Assembly: GCA_029218445.1 (NCBI GenBank)
Contig: JAQXRI010000048.1
Span: forward strand, 1 to 35,679
Origin: Prevotellaceae bacterium
Lineage (GTDB): Bacteria > Bacteroidota > Bacteroidia > Bacteroidales > Bacteroidaceae
Length of the DNA: 35,679 bases
Reading direction: 5' to 3'
Part shown: in pieces, positions 8,467 through 14,596 of the stretch
Layout of the letters: every line of letters begins with the position of its first letter
Position numbering within the stretch: position 1 is the stretch's first letter
Notes under the pieces: generated by a model
Databases searched by the model: none
What the model was told of the DNA's origin: nothing
What the model saw: the letters and a program-made list of their open reading frames with translations, nothing else
Position numbers and translations under genes: made by a program

Positions 8467-9183
8467 TCACAACAACTGGAATTTCAGTCCTAACGACAAG
8501 CCGAGAATGTCCCACATGCTGACGTCACGCTCCATTATTGCCGAACGTATGTATAGGTCGCACGAACTTATTTCATAAAACAACGTGATGCTTTTGAGGA
8601 ATTTCCTTCGGTTGGTGGGTACAATTTTCGTCAGTCGCTGCCCAATAAACACGTTGGTGCGTATCTTCGTTTTCAGCAGAGGATAGTATTTGTCGGGATA
8701 GCGGTCGGGTTCGCGGTCCCAAAATTCTGAGCCGAACACGGTGTTGAAATATATGCCGCACGACAGTGGTTCAATCAGCCATCCGTGGCGTTTGTATATG
8801 CTCCATGGAATGAAGTTTTCCTTTATTGTCATCGTCATCTTGGCACGGCGACTGTTGTATCGTGGCAGATAGCCAAACAGCAGGTTGGTCTCCCATTGCT
8901 TATGCTTGCCATAGTCCCAACCTATGCCTATCGACACCACTCCCATGTTGCCTGCATTCTGAACAATCAGTTGCGTCGGTATCAGCTCACCCCAATATTG
9001 TCGGCGGTAGTGTACGCGGCGGTCGTAGCCCGACAACGAGCCGCAGTCAACCACCGTTCCCTCGGCGGGAGTAGTGTCGAGGTACAACAGTGAGTCAGCC
9101 AGGGTTGCTGTTTCTGTGGAGTCGGCCTGCGCCTTTGCGCACAAGGAAATCAAGGCGAAGAGGCTAAAAATGTACAATCTCAT
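8467..9183 (-). CDS. Predicted secreted or outer-membrane protein, function unknown
   Basis: A 238-residue protein I do not recognise. It starts with a classical signal peptide (MRLYIFSLFALISLCAKA, cleavage near residue 18-20). The rest is rich in aromatic residues and alternating strands (GVVSIGIGWDYGKHKQWETNLLFGYLP, TNVFIGQRL, SITLFYEISSCDLYIRSAI) and ends in LGLSLGLKFQLL. That ending resembles an outer-membrane beta-barrel closing strand, so a small barrel is plausible. The start codon overlaps the end of the upstream metallophosphoesterase gene by 20 bp, so the two are probably cotranscribed and may act together at the envelope. Confidence 0.75.
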   Translation of the reverse strand: MRLYIFSLFALISLCAKAQADSTETATLADSLLYLDTTPAEGTVVDCGSLSGYDRRVHYRRQYWGELIPTQLIVQNAGNMGVVSIGIGWDYGKHKQWETNLLFGYLPRYNSRRAKMTMTIKENFIPWSIYKRHGWLIEPLSCGIYFNTVFGSEFWDREPDRYPDKYYPLLKTKIRTNVFIGQRLTKIVPTNRRKFLKSITLFYEISSCDLYIRSAIMERDVSMWDILGLSLGLKFQLL

Positions 9184-10018
9184 AGTCGTAGTCCTCCTTT
9201 CCTATGCTAAACAGCATGTAGTTGCGGTTGTATGCCGCATCTACACCATAGTACATCACCCCGTCGCCGTATATGTCATCGGCCTTCTTCGAATGGTCGT
9301 GGCCGTTGATGCAGAACATCAGTCCACGCATCATCTTTATGTAGTATCCGAAGCTCTTTGCCACGTTGTTGTTAAACTGGTCGCTGTAAGGACGTGCGTG
9401 CATGCACACAATGGTACGGTCGTACATTGTAGAGTCGCTTGTCCAATGCTCTTCCATAAAGTCGAAGTTTGGCACAGCGGCAATGTAGTCATACTCAGTG
9501 GCGTTGGTGTTGAGGCAGAGGAATTTCACTCTGCCTGCAATGAAGCTGAAGTCGAAGTTGCCATACATCTTCTCATACACCTCTTCGCCGGTGCCAAGAA
9601 AGTCGTGGTTGCCAATCAGTGCCACATAGGGTTTGTTCAGTCCGCCCAGTTTCTCGCGGGTCCATACAAATTCCTTTGTCGTGCCGGTGTCGCAAAGGTC
9701 GCCGAGATGCACCACAAAGTCTATGCTGTCGCGCCGGTTTATGTCGTCAACCATTGCCCTCAGGTCGGCATAGTCTATGTGTGAGTCGCTGATGAAGGCC
9801 ACGTGCATTGGCAGTTTGTCACGGCATTCGTCCTCTATCCTCCTTATGTTTCTGTTGTTTATGTCTGTCTCGCCATCGAAGTGTGCATCGTATGGATGAA
9901 CATCGAAAATGCTGTCGCACCCTGCAGCAACCATTACGGCAAGCAGAATTACCACTACGTTTGTCTTTCTCATTTCCATAAGTTTAGGCGTTGCATTATT
10001 CTGTTGTTTAACTTCCAT
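9164..10018 (-). CDS. Lipoprotein metallophosphoesterase (calcineurin-like)
   Basis: Predicted metal-dependent phosphoesterase anchored as an envelope lipoprotein. Counting from the first ATG (284 residues), the hydrophobic segment VVVILLAVMVAAGC ends in a lipobox with Cys34. ATG codons at residues 14 and 16 would give a more usual signal peptide (MRKTNVVV) and are equally possible starts. All metal-ligand blocks are present: SDSH (77-80), GDLCDTG (106-112), GNHDF (136-140), CMHARPY and GHDHSK. The substrate is unknown; the family includes nucleotidases, phosphodiesterases and lipid phosphoesterases. It is first in a two-gene unit with the predicted outer-membrane protein. Confidence 0.9.
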   Translation of the reverse strand: MEVKQQNNATPKLMEMRKTNVVVILLAVMVAAGCDSIFDVHPYDAHFDGETDINNRNIRRIEDECRDKLPMHVAFISDSHIDYADLRAMVDDINRRDSIDFVVHLGDLCDTGTTKEFVWTREKLGGLNKPYVALIGNHDFLGTGEEVYEKMYGNFDFSFIAGRVKFLCLNTNATEYDYIAAVPNFDFMEEHWTSDSTMYDRTIVCMHARPYSDQFNNNVAKSFGYYIKMMRGLMFCINGHDHSKKADDIYGDGVMYYGVDAAYNRNYMLFSIGKEDYDYEIVHF

Positions 10019-10044
10019 TGAAGTTGCAATTGTTTTTCAGGGTG

Positions 10045-10052
10045 CAAAAGTA
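10045..10052 (-). promoter_or_regulatory. -7 element of the metallophosphoesterase gene
   Basis: The minus strand reads TACTTTTG, 26 nt upstream of the first ATG. No clear -33 TTTG is seen at the right spacing. Confidence 0.65.
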
Positions 10053-10162
10053 CAAAAAATAACAATATTACTTATTATCCAAAAACCGCCATTTCTGTTC
10101 AAATCTTCTTTCTTTGCCCTTTTTCATATTCATTGCTACGAGAGGACCTTGCTGCCAACTTG

Positions 10163-11131
10163 TCATAACAAGACATTGAACATGTAACCCGAAAGTATGA
10201 TGAATAGTGTGACGGTGAAGAAGAATATGGATATGAGCCGCCAGGTCATGACTTTTTTCAGCAGAGTGGCTTCGGGAAGTGAAAGGCTCACTACGGCCAT
10301 CATGAAGGCTATAGCTGTGCCAAGTGGAATGCCTTTGGCTACAAACACCTCCACCACTGGTATTATGCCTGCCGCATTGGCATACATGGGTACAGCAAGT
10401 AACACACTAAGTGGAACGGCAAACCAGTTGTCGCGCGACATGTACTGTGCAAAGAATCCTTCGGGTATGAAACCGTGCATGAAGGCGCCTATGCCTATGC
10501 CTATCAGGACATACACCAACACGCTGCGCACAATCTGCCATGAGTCGCCTACGATGGCGGGTAGTCGCTGTATGAAGGTTGTGTTATCCTTTTCCCACTG
10601 GGCCGACTGCCTCTCCGACTGTGCCTGCACCTGCTTCACCCAGTCGCTCAGATAAGGTTCAAGGTGCATGCGACCCAATATGATGCCACCAATACATCCC
10701 AACAGTATGCCGCTGACTACATATATTACAGTTGCCTCTACGCCAAACGAACCGAGAAACATGGCTACAGCAACCTCGTTGACCAAGGGCGAAGTGATGA
10801 GGAAAGCCAAAGTAACGCCAAGGGGTATGCCGCCCTTTACGAAGCCAATGAACAGCGGAATGGAAGAGCAGGAGCAGAACGGAGTGATTGCGCCGAATAT
10901 GGAGGCCAGCAGATATTGCAAGCCGTAGAGGCGATGGCTTATGAGATAGTTCCTCAGACGCTCAATGGGAAAATAGGCGTTGACTATGCCCATGATGGTG
11001 CTGATGAGGAAGAGTAGAATCAATATCTTTATGCTGTCATAGACAAAGAAGTTGACAGCACCGCCCAATGCGGTGGTGCTGTCTAATCCAAAGATAGAAT
11101 AAACGAGCCAGTCGGCAAAACTCTGTATCAT
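10163..11131 (-). CDS. ArsP-type permease (DUF318 family)
   Basis: A 322-residue inner-membrane permease with about eight hydrophobic segments. The family hallmark PFCSCSSIPLFIGF (residues 85-98, Cys86 and Cys88) follows the second or third membrane segment. A second family segment, MYANAAGIIPV, lies near residue 245, and a soluble charged loop lies at about 160-190. Characterised ArsP proteins export trivalent organoarsenicals such as methylarsenite and reduced roxarsone; other family members are uncharacterised. It overlaps the upstream thioredoxin gene by 4 bp (ATGA type) and is last in the arsR-led operon. That context favours an arsenical substrate, but no direct evidence for the substrate is in the sequence. 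Confidence 0.85.
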   Translation of the reverse strand: MIQSFADWLVYSIFGLDSTTALGGAVNFFVYDSIKILILLFLISTIMGIVNAYFPIERLRNYLISHRLYGLQYLLASIFGAITPFCSCSSIPLFIGFVKGGIPLGVTLAFLITSPLVNEVAVAMFLGSFGVEATVIYVVSGILLGCIGGIILGRMHLEPYLSDWVKQVQAQSERQSAQWEKDNTTFIQRLPAIVGDSWQIVRSVLVYVLIGIGIGAFMHGFIPEGFFAQYMSRDNWFAVPLSVLLAVPMYANAAGIIPVVEVFVAKGIPLGTAIAFMMAVVSLSLPEATLLKKVMTWRLISIFFFTVTLFIILSGYMFNVLL

Positions 11132-11511
11132 ACTTTTAAGCCTAAAATCTGTTTCACGTCTGATTCAGAAGGCACTCTGCCTTTCATCACCACCTTTCCG
11201 TCAACAACAATGGCCGGTGTCGCCATGATGTTGTAACGCATTATTTCCTCTATGTCCTCTACTTTGGTAAGCTTTACTGTCATGCCATTAGCCTTGACGG
11301 CCTTTTCCACCATGGCGTATGTGCTTTTGCATTTTGCACATCCTGGACCCAACACCTTTATTTCTTTTATGTCGTGTGTTTTGGCATTGGTGTCTATTGA
11401 GTCCGTTTTGCTCTCTTCGGCTGGAATTACATACTCTTTCCCGCACTGGCATTTGCAGGGCTTTGGTGAGAATAGGGAAGCCCAGAATCCCTTTTTTTCT
11501 TTCTTTTCCAT
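11128..11511 (-). CDS. Small cytosolic thioredoxin-fold CXXC protein with an extra N-terminal Cys cluster
   Basis: A 127-residue protein of the 'redox-active disulfide protein 2' thioredoxin family. The frame extends upstream to a TTG at 11535, but that codon lies in a microrepeat, so the ATG at 11511 (MEKKEKKGF) is chosen. The active site GCAKCK is at residues 57-62 (Cys58, Cys61) and the cis-proline in MATPA is Pro99. There is no signal peptide, so it should be cytosolic. The N-terminal extension carries CKCQC (Cys19, 21, 23), which is not part of the thioredoxin fold and could bind metal or arsenic. Its place next to the ArsG-like membrane protein suggests it supplies reductant to it. Confidence 0.87.
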   Translation of the reverse strand: MEKKEKKGFWASLFSPKPCKCQCGKEYVIPAEESKTDSIDTNAKTHDIKEIKVLGPGCAKCKSTYAMVEKAVKANGMTVKLTKVEDIEEIMRYNIMATPAIVVDGKVVMKGRVPSESDVKQILGLKV

Positions 11512-11530
11512 AATTATAAAATTATTAGTT

Positions 11531-11562
11531 GTCAACTCTTCAACTTGTCAACTTGTCAACTT
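11531..11562. repeat. GTCAACTT microrepeat, 8-bp period
   Basis: Four 8-bp units fill the gap between the ArsG-like gene and the thioredoxin gene. The array overlaps the stop codon of the ArsG-like gene by two bases. Confidence 0.8.
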
Positions 11563-12253
11563 AAAAATAATATATTCCTACTACGATGAACAGCACCGCC
11601 ACGATGCGGTTCAGCCACTTTTGGAACACTTGCATCTTCTGATAAAAACCCGCTATGTTCGACATGCTGTAGGCTATTGTCCAAGCCACTGTCACCACGG
11701 GCAGACCTGTGGCCAAGGCATAGACGGCGGGTAGGGCATAGCCGCCTGATGCCGAGGCAGACATGGGTATGAGCATTCCAAAATAAAACAGTCCGCTTGT
11801 AGGGCAAAACGCCATGGCAAACAGTATGCCGAGCATCACGCTGCCCCATGCTCCCCTCAGCCGTTCGCTGCGCTCAGAGGCGTTCAGGCCAAAGCGCGAC
11901 AATGGCAGACGGTCGCCCACAAGCATCAGCACGCCTACCACTATAAGCACCGGACTCAGCAGCACTTCGCCCCAATGGCTCACTTCCGACTGCAGGTCGA
12001 AGGTGTCTATGCCCCTTCTCAACATGAATATGAGCAATGCACCAAGCAACGAATAAGCTACTATGCGCCCAAACGTGTATAGAAGGCCGTAGAGGAAAGT
12101 GCGGTTTTTGCTGTTTATGTCCTTGCTTATGAAGCCTATGGCTGTTATGTTGGTGGCCAATGGGCAGGGACTGACTGCCGTCAGCAGCCCCAAGATGAAG
12201 GCTGTAAGCACTGGCACGTCGCTGCTTTCAAGCCATGTTTGCAGTATATCCAT
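11561..12253 (-). CDS. CcdA/DsbD-like membrane protein, ArsG family
   Basis: A 230-residue inner-membrane protein with about six hydrophobic segments and the two CcdA-type cysteine motifs, SPCP (Cys30) and FCPTSG (Cys150). In CcdA and DsbD these paired cysteines carry electrons from cytosolic thioredoxin to periplasmic partners. Members closest to this size and context are called ArsG and were described as exporters of aromatic aminoarsenicals in the arsEFG cluster. I favour electron transfer, because soluble CXXC proteins on each side of the membrane are encoded next to it. It lies 13 bp downstream of the periplasmic CXXC protein gene. Confidence 0.85.
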   Translation of the reverse strand: MDILQTWLESSDVPVLTAFILGLLTAVSPCPLATNITAIGFISKDINSKNRTFLYGLLYTFGRIVAYSLLGALLIFMLRRGIDTFDLQSEVSHWGEVLLSPVLIVVGVLMLVGDRLPLSRFGLNASERSERLRGAWGSVMLGILFAMAFCPTSGLFYFGMLIPMSASASGGYALPAVYALATGLPVVTVAWTIAYSMSNIAGFYQKMQVFQKWLNRIVAVLFIVVGIYYF

Positions 12254-12266
12254 TGCCCCTGCGGTT

Positions 12267-12671
12267 TTATTTCATCATTTCTTTTATCTTATCGCCTACG
12301 CCCCTCTTGAATTCATCGGTATTCTTGCGGGCGTTCTTGAATGCAAACTGCGTCATGTCGTTGCGCTTTTCCTTGCCGTCCTTCCAGCCGTTGACAAACA
12401 ACGACGACCAGCTTACGCGGTAGTCCTTGGCTGTCTTGCCGCCTTCAGCTGTTGAAATGTCAACAATCTTAAACACTACCTTGCCGTTTTTCTTTTCCTT
12501 GGCAAAGTCTTTCTCCACCACCTCACGTGCATGCTTCTCGATGGCCATGCATGTCACGCATCGTTGTTTACCATGGAAGTAAACCACTTCCACATGGTCT
12601 TTCACTTTGGTCTGCGCCATTGCTATCGTGGCAAACAGACAGATTACCGTTAACGTTAAACTTCTTTTCAT
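12267..12671 (-). CDS. Periplasmic thioredoxin-like CXXC protein, ArsF family
   Basis: A 134-residue protein with a signal peptide (cleavage after AMA, residue 19) and a CXXC site in FHGKQRCVTCMAIEK (Cys38, Cys41). The downstream part (VVFKIVDISTAEG, SSLFVNGWKDG) fits a thioredoxin-like fold. Databases may name this family 'nitrophenyl compound nitroreductase subunit ArsF'. No flavin or Fe-S motif is visible, so a nitroreductase name is not supported by the sequence alone. With the ArsG-like membrane protein it could form the periplasmic end of a thiol relay that reduces an arsenical or a protein disulfide. Confidence 0.82.
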   Translation of the reverse strand: MKRSLTLTVICLFATIAMAQTKVKDHVEVVYFHGKQRCVTCMAIEKHAREVVEKDFAKEKKNGKVVFKIVDISTAEGGKTAKDYRVSWSSLFVNGWKDGKEKRNDMTQFAFKNARKNTDEFKRGVGDKIKEMMK

Positions 12672-12700
12672 AATAATGTTTTTTAGTTTCGCTCTTCTTT

Positions 12701-12737
12701 AGTAGTTTAAAAGGAGATAACTTTCCTTTCTACTACT
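12701..12737. other. Hairpin between arsR and the ArsF-family gene
   Basis: AGTAGT and ACTACT (6 bp) enclose an inner AAAGGA/TCCTTT stem with an 8-nt loop. It lies in the 132-bp leader before the ArsF-family gene and has no following T-run in the direction of transcription. It could be a processing or stability element. Confidence 0.4.
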
Positions 12738-12769
12738 TCCTAAAGTTTATTATATTAATAAGGTTGTAA

Positions 12770-12785
12770 TTCGTAGAATAACGAA
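12770..12785. promoter_or_regulatory. Second candidate ArsR site, TTCG-N8-CGAA
   Basis: TTCG (12770-12773) and CGAA (12782-12785) have exactly the 8-bp spacer of the operator-like palindrome at 13149, and CGAACA follows in both. It lies 19 bp past the arsR stop, ahead of the rest of the operon. Confidence 0.5.
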
Positions 12786-12803
12786 CATTTATGGCAAAAA
12801 AGG

Positions 12804-13127
12804 TCAGCAACAACCTTCTTTTTTCCGCAGGCACTGTCCAAACAAGCCGCCAAACAACTCCTTTGCCAACTGCCAGTTGTCGCGGTTGATGCAGTACTTC
12901 ACCTTCGGAGCTTCCACTTCGCCTTGTATCAGTCCTGCATCCTTCAGTTCTTTCAGATGCTGTGAAACAGTGGCTTTGGCTATCGGCAGCTCCTCGTTGA
13001 TGTCGCCAAAATAGCATGTTTCCTGCTGGGCAAGAAACTGTAGTATGGCTATGCGTGCCGGATGGCCCATTGCTTTGGCGAATCTTGCCAGCTGTTCTTG
13101 TCTTATGCTATAATCTTTTGATGCCAT
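12804..13127 (-). CDS. arsR: ArsR-family transcriptional repressor
   Basis: A 107-residue winged-helix repressor that should release DNA on binding a thiophilic ligand. The ATG at 13127 (MASKDYSIRQ) is chosen over an upstream in-frame start because the promoter lies between them. The helix-turn-helix is ELPIAKATVSQHLKELKDAGL (46-66). The usual metal motif ELCVCDL is reduced to TCYFGD with one cysteine (Cys38). Further cysteines are Cys79, Cys99 and a C-terminal pair, Cys106-Cys107. A Cys99-x6-Cys106-Cys107 site would resemble the C-terminal arsenite site known in Acidithiobacillus ArsR. It leads the operon ending in the ArsP-type permease. Confidence 0.9.
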   Translation of the reverse strand: MASKDYSIRQEQLARFAKAMGHPARIAILQFLAQQETCYFGDINEELPIAKATVSQHLKELKDAGLIQGEVEAPKVKYCINRDNWQLAKELFGGLFGQCLRKKEGCC

Positions 13128-13148
13128 ATTTTTTGTGTTTTGTTCTCT

Positions 13149-13170
13149 TTGTTCGCAAAGGTACGAACAA
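13149..13170. promoter_or_regulatory. Candidate ArsR operator over the arsR promoter
   Basis: A perfect palindrome, TTGTTCG (13149-13155) and CGAACAA (13164-13170), encloses 8 bp that are exactly the -7 element on the minus strand. A repressor bound here would block the promoter. Confidence 0.75.
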
Positions 13171-13187
13171 TATTCCAATCTTCCAAA
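13156..13187 (-). promoter_or_regulatory. arsR promoter (-33 TTTG, 20 bp, -7 TACCTTTG)
   Basis: On the minus strand TTTG (13187-13184) and TACCTTTG (13163-13156) are 20 bp apart, a full match to the Bacteroidetes consensus. The arsR ATG is 28 nt downstream. Confidence 0.85.
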
Positions 13188-13302
13188 CATTTTCTTTATT
13201 TTATGCCATACAAAGCCCTATTTTTAACTTTTCTTTTCTTCTCCTCCCTCAACCCCACGTTACTGTAATGCAGTAGTTATGGTGGAATTTTTTCGGTAAA
13301 AA

Positions 13303-13334
13303 TTTGGAGGTTAGCTGTGTTTGTTGTACTTTTG
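13303..13334 (+). promoter_or_regulatory. ydfG promoter (-33 TTTG, 20 bp, -7 TACTTTTG)
   Basis: TTTG at 13303-13306 and TACTTTTG at 13327-13334 are separated by 20 bp, 28 nt ahead of the chosen ATG. It is divergent from the arsR promoter. Confidence 0.85.
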
Positions 13335-13362
13335 CAGCGAAAAAACACATATTAAACCAAAC

Positions 13363-14121
13363 ATGAAGAAAATAGCTTTAATAACTGGTGCAACAAGCGG
13401 AATAGGTGAGGCTTGTGCCCGAAAGTTTGCAAAGGAAGGTTACGACGTAATCATTACCGGACGCAATGGTGATAAACTGCATGCCCTTGAGGCCGAGCTG
13501 GCGGCAGGCGGCACCATGGTGCTTGCACTGCAGTACGACGTGCGCGACCGTCAGGCCACACGCCAGGCCGTGGACTCTATACCTCTGGAGTGGCGCAACA
13601 TCGACGTACTCATAAACAACGCCGGCCTCGCCCTCGGCCTGGAGCCTGAATATGAAGGCGACATGGACGACTGGGAGACCATGATCGACACCAACATCAA
13701 GGGGCTTCTTACCATGACCCGACTCATAGTGCCGGGCATGGTAGAGCGAAACAAGGGCCACGTGATAAACATCGGCTCGGTGGCCGGCGATGCCGCATAC
13801 GCCGGCGGCAACGTATATTGCGCCACAAAGGCGGCCGTCAAGACCATCTCCGACGGCCTGCGCATCGACCTTGCCCATACAGCAGTGCGTGTCACCAACA
13901 TCAAGCCCGGACTTGTCGAGACGCGTTTCAGCAACGTCCGTTTTCATGGCGACGACCAACGTGCCGACAACGTGTATAAGGGCATCAAGCCTCTTACTGG
14001 AGCCGACATAGCCGACACCGCCTTCTATGCCGCCAACGCCCCTGCCCATGTGCAGATAGCCGAGGTGCTCGTCCTGGCCACCCATCAGGCCAGCGGCAGC
14101 GTGGTACACAGGGAGTTGTGA
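13363..14121 (+). CDS. ydfG: NADP-dependent 3-hydroxy acid dehydrogenase, YdfG-like (SDR family)
   Basis: A 252-residue short-chain dehydrogenase. E. coli YdfG oxidises L-allo-threonine, serine and 3-hydroxypropionate-type substrates with NADP+. The start is the ATG at 13363 (MKKIALITG); a TTG further up lies inside the promoter. The cofactor loop TGATSGIG is at residues 8-15, and TGRNGDKL provides the arginine usual for NADP use. NNAGLALG and the catalytic set (Ser in NIGSVAG, Tyr and Lys in YCATK) follow. Long segments such as WETMIDTNIKGLLTMTR, GMVERNKGHVINIGS and SNVRFHGDD agree with YdfG itself, not only with the wider SDR family. It appears to be transcribed alone. Confidence 0.9.
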   Translation: MKKIALITGATSGIGEACARKFAKEGYDVIITGRNGDKLHALEAELAAGGTMVLALQYDVRDRQATRQAVDSIPLEWRNIDVLINNAGLALGLEPEYEGDMDDWETMIDTNIKGLLTMTRLIVPGMVERNKGHVINIGSVAGDAAYAGGNVYCATKAAVKTISDGLRIDLAHTAVRVTNIKPGLVETRFSNVRFHGDDQRADNVYKGIKPLTGADIADTAFYAANAPAHVQIAEVLVLATHQASGSVVHREL

Positions 14122-14217
14122 GCGCAGGGCGGTGTGAAGTTGACGGGTGTGTGTTTGAACGCGAATTATCGTAATTTGACCGTTAATTCCCGACAAATGT
14201 ACTGCCTCGGTTGTAAA

Positions 14218-14292
14218 TAACGTGAGTTCGACGAATAGTCTTAACCTACTTGGCGATTTGACGGTTTAAAACAATTCGTCGAACTCACGTTA
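14218..14292. mobile_element. 75-bp inverted-repeat element, short version (MITE-like)
   Basis: A perfect 19-bp terminal inverted repeat, TAACGTGAGTTCGACGAAT (14218-14236) and its complement (14274-14292), encloses 37 bp. Nearly the same ends bound a 228-bp element at 33853-34080 with an unrelated interior. No transposase is encoded. Confidence 0.75.
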
Positions 14293-14353
14293 AACTTAAC
14301 TCAACAGCTAAACACACGTTGTTACCTTGTGTCAAAGTCAAAGGGTTCTAAAA

Positions 14354-14379
14354 ATGAACAGGGGACAGACACCGTTCAT
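14354..14379. repeat. REP-like imperfect palindrome
   Basis: ATGAAC (14354-14359) and GTTCAT (14374-14379) enclose a GGGGACAGACACC core. GGGGACAGAC-type palindromes recur in many genomes as REP elements, known to me only in general terms. Confidence 0.4.
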
Positions 14380-14488
14380 GCACAGTATTCATTTGATTTA
14401 TACCTCCGTGAAGGTCGGTCGTCGGGAAGCGTTCGGTGGCTGGCCTTCCTTTTTTTGCCGCTCGACTAAACAGCTGCAGCGATTAGGA

Positions 14489-14509
14489 GTGTGGGTGTCT
14501 CACCCACAC
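14489..14509. repeat. Tight hairpin, REP-like
   Basis: GTGTGGGTG and CACCCACAC form a perfect 9-bp stem with a 3-nt loop. It is not followed by a T-run and lies 90 bp from the convergent ATPase gene end. Confidence 0.5.
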
Positions 14510-14596
14510 ATGGCGCACCATCAAGCAAGAACGTATTGGTGGATTTAAATGCTTTTTTTTATTGTCCTATCTTCACACAATATATTCATTATCTTG

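Larger units (their letters stand above)
14122..14596. other. 475-bp non-coding stretch with three palindromic elements
   Basis: No credible gene is seen here. It holds the inverted-repeat element at 14218, a small imperfect palindrome at 14354 and a tight hairpin at 14489, each listed separately. This looks like an insertion-prone junction between ydfG and the convergent DUF4143 ATPase gene. Confidence 0.7.

Noticed and set aside
12267..12671. Nitroreductase function for the ArsF-family protein
   Set aside because: The sequence shows a signal peptide and a CXXC thioredoxin-like site but no flavin or Fe-S motif, so the name alone is not enough.
13261..13275. Small palindrome TACTG-N5-CAGTA between the arsR and ydfG promoters
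   Set aside because: Arms of 5 bp are too short to separate from chance, and no second copy was seen nearby.
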